Assembly (NCBI GenBank): GCA_959020715.1
Contig: CAUESV010000010.1
Location: forward strand, 11,129-75,128
DNA from: an uncultured Collinsella sp.
Lineage (GTDB): Bacteria > Actinomycetota > Coriobacteriia > Coriobacteriales > Coriobacteriaceae
DNA: 64,000 nucleotides
Direction: 5' to 3'
The position numbers and the translations under genes are program-made. The notes under the pieces were generated by a model that did not search any database, was not told where the DNA came from, and was given only the letters and a program-made list of their open reading frames with translations. Every line of letters begins with the position of its first letter. The first letter of the stretch is position 1. Below are positions 27,002 through 35,865 of the stretch, piece by piece.

Positions 27002-27343
27002 CTATTCCGGCTTGGTTTCTACTGTGGGAGTCTTGTCCGCTGCGACTGGGATGCGGGCGGTGTCCATAGTCAGGCAGTGCTTGGGGCAGCTCTCGATGCA
27101 CTCGCCGCACACCACGCAGGCATACGGATCGATCGACCACGTTCCGCCCTTTCGATCGACCGCGAGCGCGCCCGCCGGGCAACGGCGCGCACACATGCCG
27201 CAGCAGATGCACACGTCCATGTCGTTGACGATATGCCCGCGCAAGCGCTCGGGCGCCGCGAGCTTCTCCTGCGGATAGCACACCGTGACCGGCTGCTTGA
27301 CCATAGAGCCCAAGGCCGTCTTGGCAAATGTCAGCAAACTCAT
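27002..27343 (-). CDS. Ech-type hydrogenase ferredoxin subunit (two [4Fe-4S])
   Basis: 113 residues with two classical cluster motifs: CICCGMCARRCP (about 45-56) and CVVCGECIESCP (about 76-87). The N-terminal FAKTALGSMVKQPVTVCYP resembles EchF/NuoI subunits, which pass electrons from soluble ferredoxin to the small subunit. It is the last gene of the operon, seven bases after the large subunit. The C-terminal 20 residues are Thr/Pro/Lys-rich and unassigned. Confidence 0.88.
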   Translation of the reverse strand: MSLLTFAKTALGSMVKQPVTVCYPQEKLAAPERLRGHIVNDMDVCICCGMCARRCPAGALAVDRKGGTWSIDPYACVVCGECIESCPKHCLTMDTARIPVAADKTPTVETKPE

Positions 27344-27350
27344 GCCGCGC

Positions 27351-28439
27351 CTACCTTTCCGTACAGCTAATACAGGGGTCGATGGTCAGGATAATCATGG
27401 GCACGTTAGCAAGGAGCACGCCCTGCAGCGCATGCGTCAGACCTGCCAGGTTTTGCGACGTCGGCGTGCGCACGCGAAAACGGTCCAGGTTCTTGGTGCC
27501 GTTACCGCGCACATAGTAATACGCTTCGCCGCGCGGTTGCTCAATCACAACCTCGCCGCGCGCACCGTCGGCCGGCGTGAGCTTGGTGCGCCCGCCGATT
27601 CCGTCGTGCGGAATCTTGCCCACAAGCTCCTTGATGATGTCCATGGCCTGCGTGACCTCGGCACAACGCACCTGGCAGCGGGCATAGCAGTCGCCGTCGG
27701 TCGCCACGATAGGCTCGAACGCGGCCAGGTCCGCATAGGCACCGTCACCGAACATGCGCACGTCGTAGTCCACGCCCGAGGCGCGCCCAAACGGACCGAC
27801 CATCGAAAGCTCCAGCGCGTCCTTCTTGCTGATCACGCCCACGCCATGCAGGCGCTCGCCGCAGCTATTGTCGTCCAAAAACGTATGCACCAGGGCCTCG
27901 CAGTCGGGGCGCATAGCGTCGAGCGTCTGGACAATACCCGCCAGCTCGGAGTCCTCAATGTCGTGCTTAAGGCCGCCGATCTCGTTAATCGACAGAATCA
28001 CGCGACCGCCGCACGTGCTCTCGAAGATCTTGAGAATCTGCTCGCGCAGCGTCCACGAACGATAGAACAGCGCCTCGAAGCCAAAGGCATCGGCGAGCAG
28101 GCCCAGCCACAGCAGGTGCGAGTGAATGCGCGAAAGCTCGTGCAAAATGGTGCGGATATACTGCACGCGGCCGGGCACCTCGATGCCGAGCATGCGCTCG
28201 CAGGCGCTGGCATAGCCGCAGCTGTGGCCCACGGCGCAGATGCCGCAAATGCGCTCGGCGATGTAGCCAAACTGATGCATGTCGCGCTTTTCGGTGAGCT
28301 TCTCGAGCCCGCGGTGCACAAAGCCGATCTGCGGAATTGCCTCGATGACGCGGTCGTCCTCGATCACCAGGTCCAGATGAAGCGGCTCGGGCAACACCGG
28401 GTGCTGCGGGCCAAACGGAATAACGGAGCGATGTGCCAT
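27351..28439 (-). CDS. Ech-type (group 4) NiFe hydrogenase large subunit
   Basis: 362 residues. The NiFe-site motifs are complete: RICGICAVGHSC (Cys65, Cys68, with His72) near the N-terminus and DPCISC (Cys356, Cys359) at the C-terminus, which separates it from NuoD, where these cysteines are lost. H2 evolution from reduced ferredoxin with ion pumping is the expected reaction. The protein ends DPCISCTER, so Arg362 is at the position where other hydrogenases are cut by a maturation protease; there is no C-terminal extension to remove. No hyp or protease gene is in the window. It begins five bases after the NuoC-like gene. Confidence 0.92.
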   Translation of the reverse strand: MAHRSVIPFGPQHPVLPEPLHLDLVIEDDRVIEAIPQIGFVHRGLEKLTEKRDMHQFGYIAERICGICAVGHSCGYASACERMLGIEVPGRVQYIRTILHELSRIHSHLLWLGLLADAFGFEALFYRSWTLREQILKIFESTCGGRVILSINEIGGLKHDIEDSELAGIVQTLDAMRPDCEALVHTFLDDNSCGERLHGVGVISKKDALELSMVGPFGRASGVDYDVRMFGDGAYADLAAFEPIVATDGDCYARCQVRCAEVTQAMDIIKELVGKIPHDGIGGRTKLTPADGARGEVVIEQPRGEAYYYVRGNGTKNLDRFRVRTPTSQNLAGLTHALQGVLLANVPMIILTIDPCISCTER

Positions 28440-28444
28440 GGACC

Positions 28445-29155
28445 TTACGCCTCCTTTTTCTGCTTGTCACGGGCGGCCTTGGCGGCAAGCGCAGCGCGGA
28501 CCTTGGCCGCTTTCTCGGGATCCATGGCGGCGAGCTTTGCCTCCATCTCGGCAGCCTTGAGCGCGGCCTTGGCAGCGGCATCGTCATGCTGGGCATCGGA
28601 GCCGGCAGCCGCAGCGGGCTGAGCGACGGCAGCGCCCGCGGCATCGCCGGCATCCGCGGCGCCCTCCCCCGCAGCCGCGGCGGCCTTCTCGGCCGCGGCC
28701 TTGCGCGCCTTGGCCTCGGCGGCCGCGCGGACTTTCATGGCCTTCTCGCGCGCAGCCTTCACCTCGGGCGTGATAACGCTCATGGGTTCGGCAGTCGAGA
28801 CCTGGTAGAAAAAGCCCTTAAAGTCGATCTGCATGTCGGTGATGGCAAGACCAAACAGGTCGTGGGCCTCATTTTCAAACGGGAACACCGCGGGGTAATA
28901 CGAGCTGATGGACGGAATCTCCTGGTACTGGTCGATGCCCTCGACCACCAGGTTCTCGATCGCATAGCTGCCGTCCTGCGCAATATGCTCCTGAGCAGCA
29001 CGGACGTTGATAAACGTATAGACCAAGCGATACGAGCCGTCGTCGACGTTGCGCTCGGCATGCATTTGCACAAAGCGCGCGCCGACGCCCTTGAGCGCCT
29101 GGACATGCGGCAGGAGCTTGTCGATCCCGACGGTGGTATAGATAGCCTTTTGCAT
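28445..29155 (-). CDS. Ech-type hydrogenase NuoC-like 30-kDa subunit with Ala/Lys-rich tail
   Basis: 236 residues. Residues about 1-125 are the NuoC/EchD-type domain (FVQMHAERNVDDGSYRLVYTF, SSYYPAVFPFENEAHDLFGL). The last 105 residues are Ala/Lys/Glu-rich, predicted as a long helix and low-complexity tail, and are not part of the usual subunit. The tail may be a docking or disordered extension. The start ATG overlaps the stop of the small-subunit gene (TAATG), so the two are translationally coupled. Confidence 0.88.
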   Translation of the reverse strand: MQKAIYTTVGIDKLLPHVQALKGVGARFVQMHAERNVDDGSYRLVYTFINVRAAQEHIAQDGSYAIENLVVEGIDQYQEIPSISSYYPAVFPFENEAHDLFGLAITDMQIDFKGFFYQVSTAEPMSVITPEVKAAREKAMKVRAAAEAKARKAAAEKAAAAAGEGAADAGDAAGAAVAQPAAAAGSDAQHDDAAAKAALKAAEMEAKLAAMDPEKAAKVRAALAAKAARDKQKKEA

Positions 29156-29772
29156 TACTCGACCTCCTTTGCAGCGGCGGGCGTCTCAGCAGGTGCGTCG
29201 CCAGCGGCGGGCGCAGCAGGCTTCCCGGCAGGCGCGTCACCGGCACCGTCAGTCCCGGCCCCCGCAGCCACAAACCCGTCCTCGCCCAGCTCAACGCCAC
29301 CGTCCCAGGTAGCGGCACCGCCCACGGTGAGCGGATCGCCGCCGGCGCGCATCACGGCCTCCTTCTGGTCCAGGATGCCACACGCCTCCACGATGGCATC
29401 GATCACCGTCTCGGGGCGAATGGCGCACCCGGGCGCGTACACGTCCACGGGAATCGCGCGGTCCACGCCGCCGATCACGTTGTAGGCATCGCGGAATACG
29501 CCGCCCGAGCACGCGCAAATGCCGCACGCCACCACGCACTTGGGCTCGAGCATCTGGCTGTAGATCTGGCGCACGACGGGCAGGTTCTGGGCATTGACCG
29601 ACCCCGTCACCAAAAAGATATCCGCATGTTTGGGGTTGCCGGTGTTGACCACGCCAAAGCGCTCCGCATCGAACAGCGGCGTGAGCGAGGCCAGCACCTC
29701 GATATCGCATCCGTTGCAGCTCGAGCCGTCGTAATGAATGACCCACGGCGAGCGCGACATTTTATGATCCAT
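29155..29772 (-). CDS. Ech-type hydrogenase small subunit (NuoB-like)
   Basis: 205 residues. The proximal [4Fe-4S] ligands are visible: SSCNGCDIE (Cys19, Cys22), VACGICACSGG (Cys83 or Cys86) and YAPGCAIRP (Cys116). This is the EchC/NuoB fold that bridges ferredoxin and NiFe subunits. The C-terminal 50 residues are a Gly/Ala/Pro-rich tail, absent from typical members. AGGAGG lies eight bases before the ATG and overlaps the TAG of the upstream fusion gene. Confidence 0.92.
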   Translation of the reverse strand: MDHKMSRSPWVIHYDGSSCNGCDIEVLASLTPLFDAERFGVVNTGNPKHADIFLVTGSVNAQNLPVVRQIYSQMLEPKCVVACGICACSGGVFRDAYNVIGGVDRAIPVDVYAPGCAIRPETVIDAIVEACGILDQKEAVMRAGGDPLTVGGAATWDGGVELGEDGFVAAGAGTDGAGDAPAGKPAAPAAGDAPAETPAAAKEVE

Positions 29773-29784
29773 GGATGCCGCCTC

Positions 29785-32667
29785 CTAAATAAACACGTCG
29801 ACGAGGATGGGCATAAGGTTGAGCAGGCCAAACACCAGCGCCACGCCCCATCCGAGCCTAAAGCAGCTGCGCCAGGTGCTGCGTGCGAAGGTGTTGTCGA
29901 TAAGCACCTCGACAAAGTACGTCGCGGCCATCACGACCAGGGCTACAACCCAGCTCACGGGGTTGTCCCAAACAAAGAACATGCCCACCCACATCAAAAA
30001 CAGCACGGTCTCGCACCAGTGCATAAGGGTCATCTTGGCCAGCGTGCCGCCGCTCATCTCGGTGGCGACGCCCTGGACGATCTCCTGATGCGCGTGATGC
30101 GAGTACGAAAGGTCAAACGGCGACTTGCGCAGCTTGATGGTAAGCACCGCGAGCAGCGCCAGGAAAATGGGCGCGCTGTACACGATGATGGGGGCCGACT
30201 GCCCCGTCACGGCGATGGAATCAAAGCTGTCGGTGGCAAGGTACAGGCCCACGCTCATCAGCAAAACGGCGGGCTCGTAACTCATAACCTGCAGTAGCTC
30301 ACGATCGGCGCCGACCTGGGCAAACGGGCTTTGCGTCGAGGCGGACGCCAGCACCACAAAGATCGCGGCGAGCGTCACCATAAAAGCGCACAGTAGCGTG
30401 TTAGAGCCCGACACAAAGATGCCGCCACCCACGACGGTAAAGATGAGCGCGCACGCCATATAGGTGTCGTCCATGGTGTTTACGCTGGCGGGGGCCTTGC
30501 GCAGCAGCTTGGCAACGTCGTAGAAGGGCTGCAGCAAGCGCGGGCCCACGCGGCCCTGCATGCGAGCCGAAAGCTTACGGTCAAGGCCGTCGATCAGGCC
30601 ACCCACAAGCGGCGCCAGCAAGGCAAACGCCACGGTGCCTATAAAGATGCCCATGACGCCCGAGCCTTCGAAATATTTGCCGCGCAGCACCGAGGGCGCA
30701 CTCATGGCAAGTCTCTCGGGCCCAATCCACGCGCAACACAGCAGCGCAAACAAGATAATGCTGCAGCACACGACGCTGCCCGCGGGGCCAATGCGCTTCT
30801 CGCCAAGGGCGTCCTCCGAGTACCAATTGCGCTTTTCGGCCTTCACCTCGTGTCCCATCGAGCCGCGGAAATGGCGATATTTGTCGGTTCCCACGCCCGA
30901 AAGATATACGTTTACGTGCGGTTTGTTGCTCACGCGGAATGAAGTCAGCAGCACCACGGCGATAAACGCCACGATAACCACCATCAGATACATGGCGTCC
31001 TTGCCAATAACGTACGGCACGCGGCCAAACACCATGGCCAAGTAAGGCGACACCAGACCGCTCGAGATAACCGGGAACGCCACGCAGCACAGAATCAGCA
31101 GCGCGGCGATGGTGTTGAGCGCCATCCATTCGGTCTTATGGACATTGACCTCAACGTTTTGAGCCGTGGGGTCGACGCCCGAAAGCTTGGCGAGCCACTT
31201 ACCCCAGAAGTAAAACGTCGCGGCCGAGCCAAAGGCAAGCACCATGATCATGAGCACGTTGCCAGTCTGCGCAAACGCCACCAGGGCGCCCCACTTGGAC
31301 ACGAGCATGCCAAACGGTGCCACAAACATACCCATGATGCCCAGCATCATCAGGCGCGTCAGGTGCGGCATGCGGCTGAACATGCCGTCCATGTCCTCGA
31401 TATTACGGCTGCCGATATGATGCTCGGCCGTGCCCACGCACAGGAACAGCAGCGACTTTGCCACCGTGTGGAACAGGATCAGAAAGATGGCGGCCCACAC
31501 GGCCTCGGGCGCGCCGACACCCAGGCAGGCACTGATGAGGCCCAGGTTGGAGATGGTGGAGTACGCGAGCACGCGCTTGGCGTTACTCTGCGAGATGGCC
31601 ATGAGGGCAGCGAGCAAAAACGTGATGGCACCCACACTCGTGACCATAAAGCCGGTCACGGGATAGATGGCATAGAGCGGGCTCAGCTTGACCATCAGGA
31701 ACACGCCGGCCTTGACCATGGTGGACGAGTGCAGCAGGGCGCTCGTGGGCGTGGGGGCAACCATGGCACCCAACAGCCACGTGTGGAACGGCATCTGTGC
31801 GGCCTTGGTGAGTGCGGCGAGCGACAGCAGAACGACCGGCATCACCAGCAGCGCGGATTGCGCGGTTCCGGCGCCGGAAAGCTCGATCATGCCCGAGATG
31901 GTCAACGGCATGCCGTTGACGTGCAGGAACATAAGGCCAACCAAAAACGCGATGCCACCCAGCATGTTGAGGATGATCTGGGTGAAGGCGTTCTTGATGG
32001 CCTCGGGCGTGCGCGTGTAGCCAATCATAAGGAACGAGCACACGGTGGTGATTTCCCAGCCGCAGAACAGCCACTCAAGGTTGTCGCTCGTCACGATGAC
32101 GAACATGGCCGAGAGGAACAGGAACATAAGCGCCAGGAACTGCGGGCGACGGTCGGGCGCGGTCTGCCCGCGCAGCGCGGCCTCGTGCTCGTCATGGGCC
32201 TGGAAGTCCTTCATGTAGCCCAGGGCATACACGCAGATAAGGCTACCGACAATGCCGACGGCGAGGACCATGATCACGCTCATGTAATCCAGGTAGAGCG
32301 GCGTTGCCGTGACGGCTTCGGCCGCGGGCAGCGTCATGGCTGCAAAGGCGAGCGAGCCCACCAGCTGGACTACGCCGAGCACCGTGGTGAGCGCGTTCCT
32401 ATATTCGTACGCGTTGTACAGGATGACGGCGCACAGAATTACGTCGATGACAGAGCTGATAATCGAGAGCACATGCGAGGTGCCGGGGGCAACCTCAAAG
32501 CTCTGCGGACCCGTGCCAAAAAACATGACGGCGACTACAACTGTCACCGCCATAATAATGCCGGAGCCTACAAGCCCTACCGCATCGCGGGCGCGGTCAC
32601 CGCGCGCGAGCAACATGCCCAGCGCCGGTACCAGCGGAAACAGGGTAAGGAAATACAGTAGCGTCAT
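29785..32667 (-). CDS. Fused EchA-EchB membrane subunit (NuoL-like antiporter plus NuoH-like)
   Basis: 960 residues. Residues 1 to about 630 are a NuoL/MrpA-type proton-translocating protein with about 14-16 membrane segments (SDNLEWLFCGWEITTVCSF, AALTKAAQMPFHTWLLGAM with TM-helix lysines, GVFLMVKLSPLY). A hydrophilic linker follows (about 635-665), then residues 690-960 form a complete NuoH/EchB-type subunit (ARMQGRVGPRLLQPFYDVAK, GADRELLQVMSYEPAVLLM, RKSPFDLSYSHHAHQE). In known Ech complexes these are two separate genes. The frame is open and unbroken throughout. It is the first gene of the operon; GGGGGAG precedes the ATG. It anchors the hydrogenase and pumps H+ or Na+. Confidence 0.9.
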   Translation of the reverse strand: MTLLYFLTLFPLVPALGMLLARGDRARDAVGLVGSGIIMAVTVVVAVMFFGTGPQSFEVAPGTSHVLSIISSVIDVILCAVILYNAYEYRNALTTVLGVVQLVGSLAFAAMTLPAAEAVTATPLYLDYMSVIMVLAVGIVGSLICVYALGYMKDFQAHDEHEAALRGQTAPDRRPQFLALMFLFLSAMFVIVTSDNLEWLFCGWEITTVCSFLMIGYTRTPEAIKNAFTQIILNMLGGIAFLVGLMFLHVNGMPLTISGMIELSGAGTAQSALLVMPVVLLSLAALTKAAQMPFHTWLLGAMVAPTPTSALLHSSTMVKAGVFLMVKLSPLYAIYPVTGFMVTSVGAITFLLAALMAISQSNAKRVLAYSTISNLGLISACLGVGAPEAVWAAIFLILFHTVAKSLLFLCVGTAEHHIGSRNIEDMDGMFSRMPHLTRLMMLGIMGMFVAPFGMLVSKWGALVAFAQTGNVLMIMVLAFGSAATFYFWGKWLAKLSGVDPTAQNVEVNVHKTEWMALNTIAALLILCCVAFPVISSGLVSPYLAMVFGRVPYVIGKDAMYLMVVIVAFIAVVLLTSFRVSNKPHVNVYLSGVGTDKYRHFRGSMGHEVKAEKRNWYSEDALGEKRIGPAGSVVCCSIILFALLCCAWIGPERLAMSAPSVLRGKYFEGSGVMGIFIGTVAFALLAPLVGGLIDGLDRKLSARMQGRVGPRLLQPFYDVAKLLRKAPASVNTMDDTYMACALIFTVVGGGIFVSGSNTLLCAFMVTLAAIFVVLASASTQSPFAQVGADRELLQVMSYEPAVLLMSVGLYLATDSFDSIAVTGQSAPIIVYSAPIFLALLAVLTIKLRKSPFDLSYSHHAHQEIVQGVATEMSGGTLAKMTLMHWCETVLFLMWVGMFFVWDNPVSWVVALVVMAATYFVEVLIDNTFARSTWRSCFRLGWGVALVFGLLNLMPILVDVFI

Positions 32668-32695
32668 ACCATCACTCCCCCATGCAAAAACGCTG

Positions 32696-32722
32696 CAATT
32701 GTTTAACGTTATAGCTCAATTG
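32696..32722 (-). promoter_or_regulatory. Candidate operator upstream of the hydrogenase operon
   Basis: Two CAATTG palindromes (32696-32701, 32717-32722) are 21 bp apart (two helical turns) with TATAAC between them, 30-55 bases before the first start codon. This is a plausible regulated promoter; no -35 was found at standard spacing. Confidence 0.35.
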
Positions 32723-32812
32723 AGGAGCAGCGACGGCAGGTTTTCGGTCAACTGGGGAGTTTTAGGCGTACGGGGTAAGGGCACGTCCGCTTTGGAGCAG
32801 AGGCGCGGCAAG

Positions 32813-32835
32813 AAAAATGCGCCCCTGTGGGCGCA
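32813..32835 (-). terminator. Intrinsic terminator of the HTH gene
   Basis: Stem TGCGCCC/GGGCGCA (32818-32824 with 32829-32835), four-base loop, then five T on the minus strand. Confidence 0.85.
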
Positions 32836-32847
32836 CCATCCCGTTCG

Positions 32848-33243
32848 CTATTCCGCCTTTTTAACGCGCGGCTTGCGACCCCGCGGCTTATCGACCAGTG
32901 CGGACTCACCGCTCTCGCGATACTGGCGGCACCAAGCCTTGACCGAAGACTCGCTGGGAATCTTGTGCTTGATCATGGCCTCGCGAACCGTCAAGCCGTT
33001 TTCCAGACGGTCCTTAACCACAGCGAGCTTTACGTCGTACGAATAGGTGTGATGATGCGAACCGGCATTGAGAACGGCGTCGGCACCGCCCACGGCATAC
33101 GCGCGGGCCCACTGACGAGCCGTGGCCTGGGGAATGCCAAGCTCCGCGGCGAGGGCGCGATGACCAACCCCCTCTTGGAGGATCTCGACGGCGCGCTGCC
33201 TAACCTCGGGCGCATGCGCGCGAGTCCTAGTTGCTTCCGACAT
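32848..33243 (-). CDS. Double helix-turn-helix protein, transposase-OrfA-like
   Basis: 131 residues from the ATG at 33243. Two HTH units: residues about 15-50 (RQRAVEILQEGVGHRALAAELGIPQATARQWARAY region) and about 70-110 (KLAVVKDRLENGLTVREAMIKHKIP, SVKAWCRQY). The C-terminus is basic (KPRGRKPRVKKAE). This is the layout of IS3-family OrfA/InsE, but no OrfB, terminal inverted repeats or target duplication is visible. It has its own terminator. It may be a domesticated DNA-binding protein. The start is uncertain: a GTG at 33252 adds three residues. Confidence 0.7.
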   Translation of the reverse strand: MSEATRTRAHAPEVRQRAVEILQEGVGHRALAAELGIPQATARQWARAYAVGGADAVLNAGSHHHTYSYDVKLAVVKDRLENGLTVREAMIKHKIPSESSVKAWCRQYRESGESALVDKPRGRKPRVKKAE

Positions 33244-33445
33244 ACCTGCCACTTCTTAGCCTTAACCGTTAATCTGCTTTCTTACGTGCAAGTTAGATAG
33301 TAGCATTTTACTGTTTGCTCAAAGCAGTTAATTAAAATAGACGCGGCGTTATCTGGGCATTTGGCACCAAATTACGACATTTCTTTATCGATTATTTACG
33401 CTGGTAGCTGACTCGCAGCTAATCGTCATTCGCTTGTCAACAAAA
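33244..33445. other. AT-rich intergenic stretch
   Basis: Base composition is clearly lower in GC than the surroundings. No convincing ORF, tRNA or repeat was found, and any promoter of the HTH gene must lie here. Confidence 0.5.
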
Positions 33446-33475
33446 TTGACATCTCTTTATGTCCTTTGGTATAGA
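33436..33475 (+). promoter_or_regulatory. Near-consensus sigma70 promoter with no gene downstream
   Basis: TTGACA (33446-33451), 18 bases, TATAGA (33470-33475). The -35 box is the right half of a palindrome TGTCAA-N4-TTGACA (about 33436-33451). The next protein gene on the plus strand is 2.8 kb away, so a short RNA or an antisense transcript is suggested. Confidence 0.5.
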
Positions 33476-33580
33476 GGATATAGTTATTAACCCCTCCCCC
33501 AATAATTTTGAGTGATCTGCAAGGCAGTAGACGTCCTCACTCCTCATGATTACCGCGCATTGCCATCCACCGGAGCAAAA

Positions 33581-33617
33581 CAAAAAGGGCGGGACCTGCT
33601 GTGCTTGCAGGCCCCGC
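33581..33617 (-). terminator. Intrinsic terminator of the flavin reductase gene
   Basis: 11-bp stem with one mismatch (33589-33599 with 33607-33617), followed on the minus strand by CCTTTTTGTTTTG. Confidence 0.85.
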
Positions 33618-33692
33618 ACCGGTTGACACCCGACGGGACACAGCCGGGCAAGACGGATCCGTGCTACCGCCCCGCCTGGCCGCGATGTTCAA

Positions 33693-35723
33693 CTACAGCT
33701 CGTTGGCCGCGTGATACGCCGTGCGAATGGCGCTCGCGATGTCGGCGGTGCGCTCGCCCGAGCAGTCGCCAACGCAGGTCACGGGCACCGTCACGCCGTC
33801 CAGGTCAAACGCGTTGGCCTTGGAGCCCACGGCCATCACCACGTAATCGCAGGCAATCTTCACCGGCTCCTCGGCGCCGTCCTCGGTGGTGCAAATGGCT
33901 TCCACGCCCTCGTCGGTAATGGCGGTCAGGCGGGTCTTCACGTGCTGCTCCACGTTGTGCTCTGCAAAGTCGCTCATAATCAGCGACAGAATGGTCTCGG
34001 ACTCGCCCGCGGCAATCTTGTCGAGCATCTCGACAATCGCCACCTCGCAGCCGTGCTGCAGCAGATACTCGGCAGTCTCGGTGCCCACCAGGCCACCGCC
34101 AATGACGGCGACGCGGCCGCTGAGCTCCACCTTGCCGGCCAGCACATCCCAGCTCGAGACGACCTTCTCCGAGTCGGCACCCGGAACGGGGATGACCACG
34201 TCGTGTGCGCCCACAGCCACAATCGCGGCGTCGGCGGCGTTGAGGTCCGCGGGGCTAGCGACGTGGTTGAGCTCGACCTTCACGCCCAGGCCAGGCAGAA
34301 TCTTCTCGTAGTACTCGACCGAGCGCATGATCTCGTCCTTGCGCGGGGGCGCGGCCGCCAGCACAATCTGGCCGCCCAGATGGTCGCTCGCCTCGTAGAC
34401 GGTCACGTCGTAGCCGCGCTTGGCTGCCACGCGCGCGGCCTCCAGGCCGGCAATACCGCCGCCCACCACGGCGATCTTCTTGTCGCCCTCGCCCGGCTTA
34501 ATGGCGATGGTCGCCTCGTCGCCGTTCTCGGCATTGAGCACGCACGAGATGTACTTGCGGTTTTGAATCGCATCGACGCAGCCCTTGTTACAGTTGAGGC
34601 ACTCGCGGATGGGCTCGCCCGTGGCGACCTTCAGCGCAATGTCGGGGTCGCACATGAGCGAGCGGCCGTAGGCGATGATGTCAGCCGCGCCGTCCTCCAG
34701 AATCTTCTCGCCGGCCTCGACCGAGACAACACGGCCGACGGTTGCCACCGGCACGGAGACCAGGGCCTTAACGCGCTCGACCACGGGCAGCGTCCAGTTG
34801 TAGGGCATGGCGCCCATGGGCGGAATGGTGTCGCCCATGTTGCCGGTGTGGTTTGCCTGCGCGACCTGGATCATATCGATGCCGGCGCCCTCGAGCAGCT
34901 TGGCGAACTCGCAGGCCTCGTCGGGCTGCAGGCCGCCCTTGCCGCGCGGCGTGCCGTCGGGGTTCTCCATGATCACGGGGAGCTTGTACTCCACCATCAG
35001 CTGCGGCGCGGCTTCCTTAATGGCGGCGACAACCTCGAGCGCATAGCGAACGCGGTTCTCGAACGAGCCACCGTACTCGTCGGTGCGCTTGTTGAGGATG
35101 GCCGAGCACAGCGAACCTACCAGACGGTCGCCGTGGACTTCGATGGCGTCGATGCCGGCCTGCTGCGCGCGAGCGGCCGAGGCGGCGATGGCCTCCTTGA
35201 TCTGGGTGAGCTGCTCTACGCTCGCCTCGTTCACAAAGTGCTGCATGTCGTGATGCAGCTTGGCGTAGGCCTGGTTGCGGATCTCGTTGGACTCGGCCAT
35301 CTTGGCGGCAAAGGTCTCCTCGTCGCCGGCGGCCTTGGCCTCCTGCGCGGCCTTGGCGGCGGCCATGGATCCCATGACCATGCGGCCGACACCGGGCACA
35401 TCGTACTCGGGGTGGAACAGCTGCAGCGCGACCTTGGCGCCGTGCTTGTGGACGGCGTCGGCCAGCGCCTTAAACGTGGGGATCTGGGCGTCGGTCGCCA
35501 GCTTGGGCGTGGGGCTCGCGGTCATAACGGGAGCGACGTCGCCGATGACGATGTAGCTCACGCCGCCACGGGCCAGGCGCTCGTAAAAAGCCAGGCTGCG
35601 CTCGCCGATGGAACCGTCGCGCTCCTCGTAGCCGGTGGTTAGCGGCGGGAACATAATGCGGTTCTTGAGCTCAAGGGGGCCAACCGTAATGGGCTGAAGC
35701 AGCTTGGATGCAGGTGCGGTCAT
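33693..35723 (-). CDS. NADH:flavin oxidoreductase, Old Yellow Enzyme / 2,4-dienoyl-CoA reductase type
   Basis: 676 residues. N-terminal OYE-like TIM barrel with FMN (about 1-365; LKNRIMFPPLTTGYEERDG, IDAIEVHGDRLVGSLCSAILNKRTDEYGGSFENR). A [4Fe-4S] motif CLNCNKGC then CVLN (C-x2-C-x3-C-x11-C) lies at about 375-395. FAD and NAD(P)H domains follow (about 405-676; VVGGGIAGLEAARVAAKRG, VIGGGLVGTETAEYL). The architecture equals FadH, BaiCD/BaiH and cinnamate (enoate) reductases, which reduce activated C=C bonds. The substrate is unknown; a dietary, bile-acid or xenobiotic enone is possible. The ATG at 35723 has AGAGG seven bases upstream; the ATG at 35729 is too close to it. Confidence 0.9.
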   Translation of the reverse strand: MTAPASKLLQPITVGPLELKNRIMFPPLTTGYEERDGSIGERSLAFYERLARGGVSYIVIGDVAPVMTASPTPKLATDAQIPTFKALADAVHKHGAKVALQLFHPEYDVPGVGRMVMGSMAAAKAAQEAKAAGDEETFAAKMAESNEIRNQAYAKLHHDMQHFVNEASVEQLTQIKEAIAASAARAQQAGIDAIEVHGDRLVGSLCSAILNKRTDEYGGSFENRVRYALEVVAAIKEAAPQLMVEYKLPVIMENPDGTPRGKGGLQPDEACEFAKLLEGAGIDMIQVAQANHTGNMGDTIPPMGAMPYNWTLPVVERVKALVSVPVATVGRVVSVEAGEKILEDGAADIIAYGRSLMCDPDIALKVATGEPIRECLNCNKGCVDAIQNRKYISCVLNAENGDEATIAIKPGEGDKKIAVVGGGIAGLEAARVAAKRGYDVTVYEASDHLGGQIVLAAAPPRKDEIMRSVEYYEKILPGLGVKVELNHVASPADLNAADAAIVAVGAHDVVIPVPGADSEKVVSSWDVLAGKVELSGRVAVIGGGLVGTETAEYLLQHGCEVAIVEMLDKIAAGESETILSLIMSDFAEHNVEQHVKTRLTAITDEGVEAICTTEDGAEEPVKIACDYVVMAVGSKANAFDLDGVTVPVTCVGDCSGERTADIASAIRTAYHAANEL

Positions 35724-35865
35724 GGACATTCCTCTCTTGTAGGCGCGGCGGCGATGATGCCGCGTAGTTGTCTAGAGGATATGGCATGGGGGCACAGCGG
35801 CACAACGGAAATCGGCGAATATCAGATGGCGGCAGGTGGATGGGGTGGGGCGGGCCGCCGGTTTG

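Noticed and set aside
27002..32667. Respiratory complex I (Nuo) fragment
   Set aside because: The large subunit keeps all four NiFe cysteines (C65, C68, C356, C359), which NuoD lacks, and there are no NuoE/F/G genes in the operon.
33437..33619. Small Cys-containing ORF on the minus strand
   Set aside because: It overlaps the terminator of the flavin-reductase gene and lacks a ribosome-binding site.
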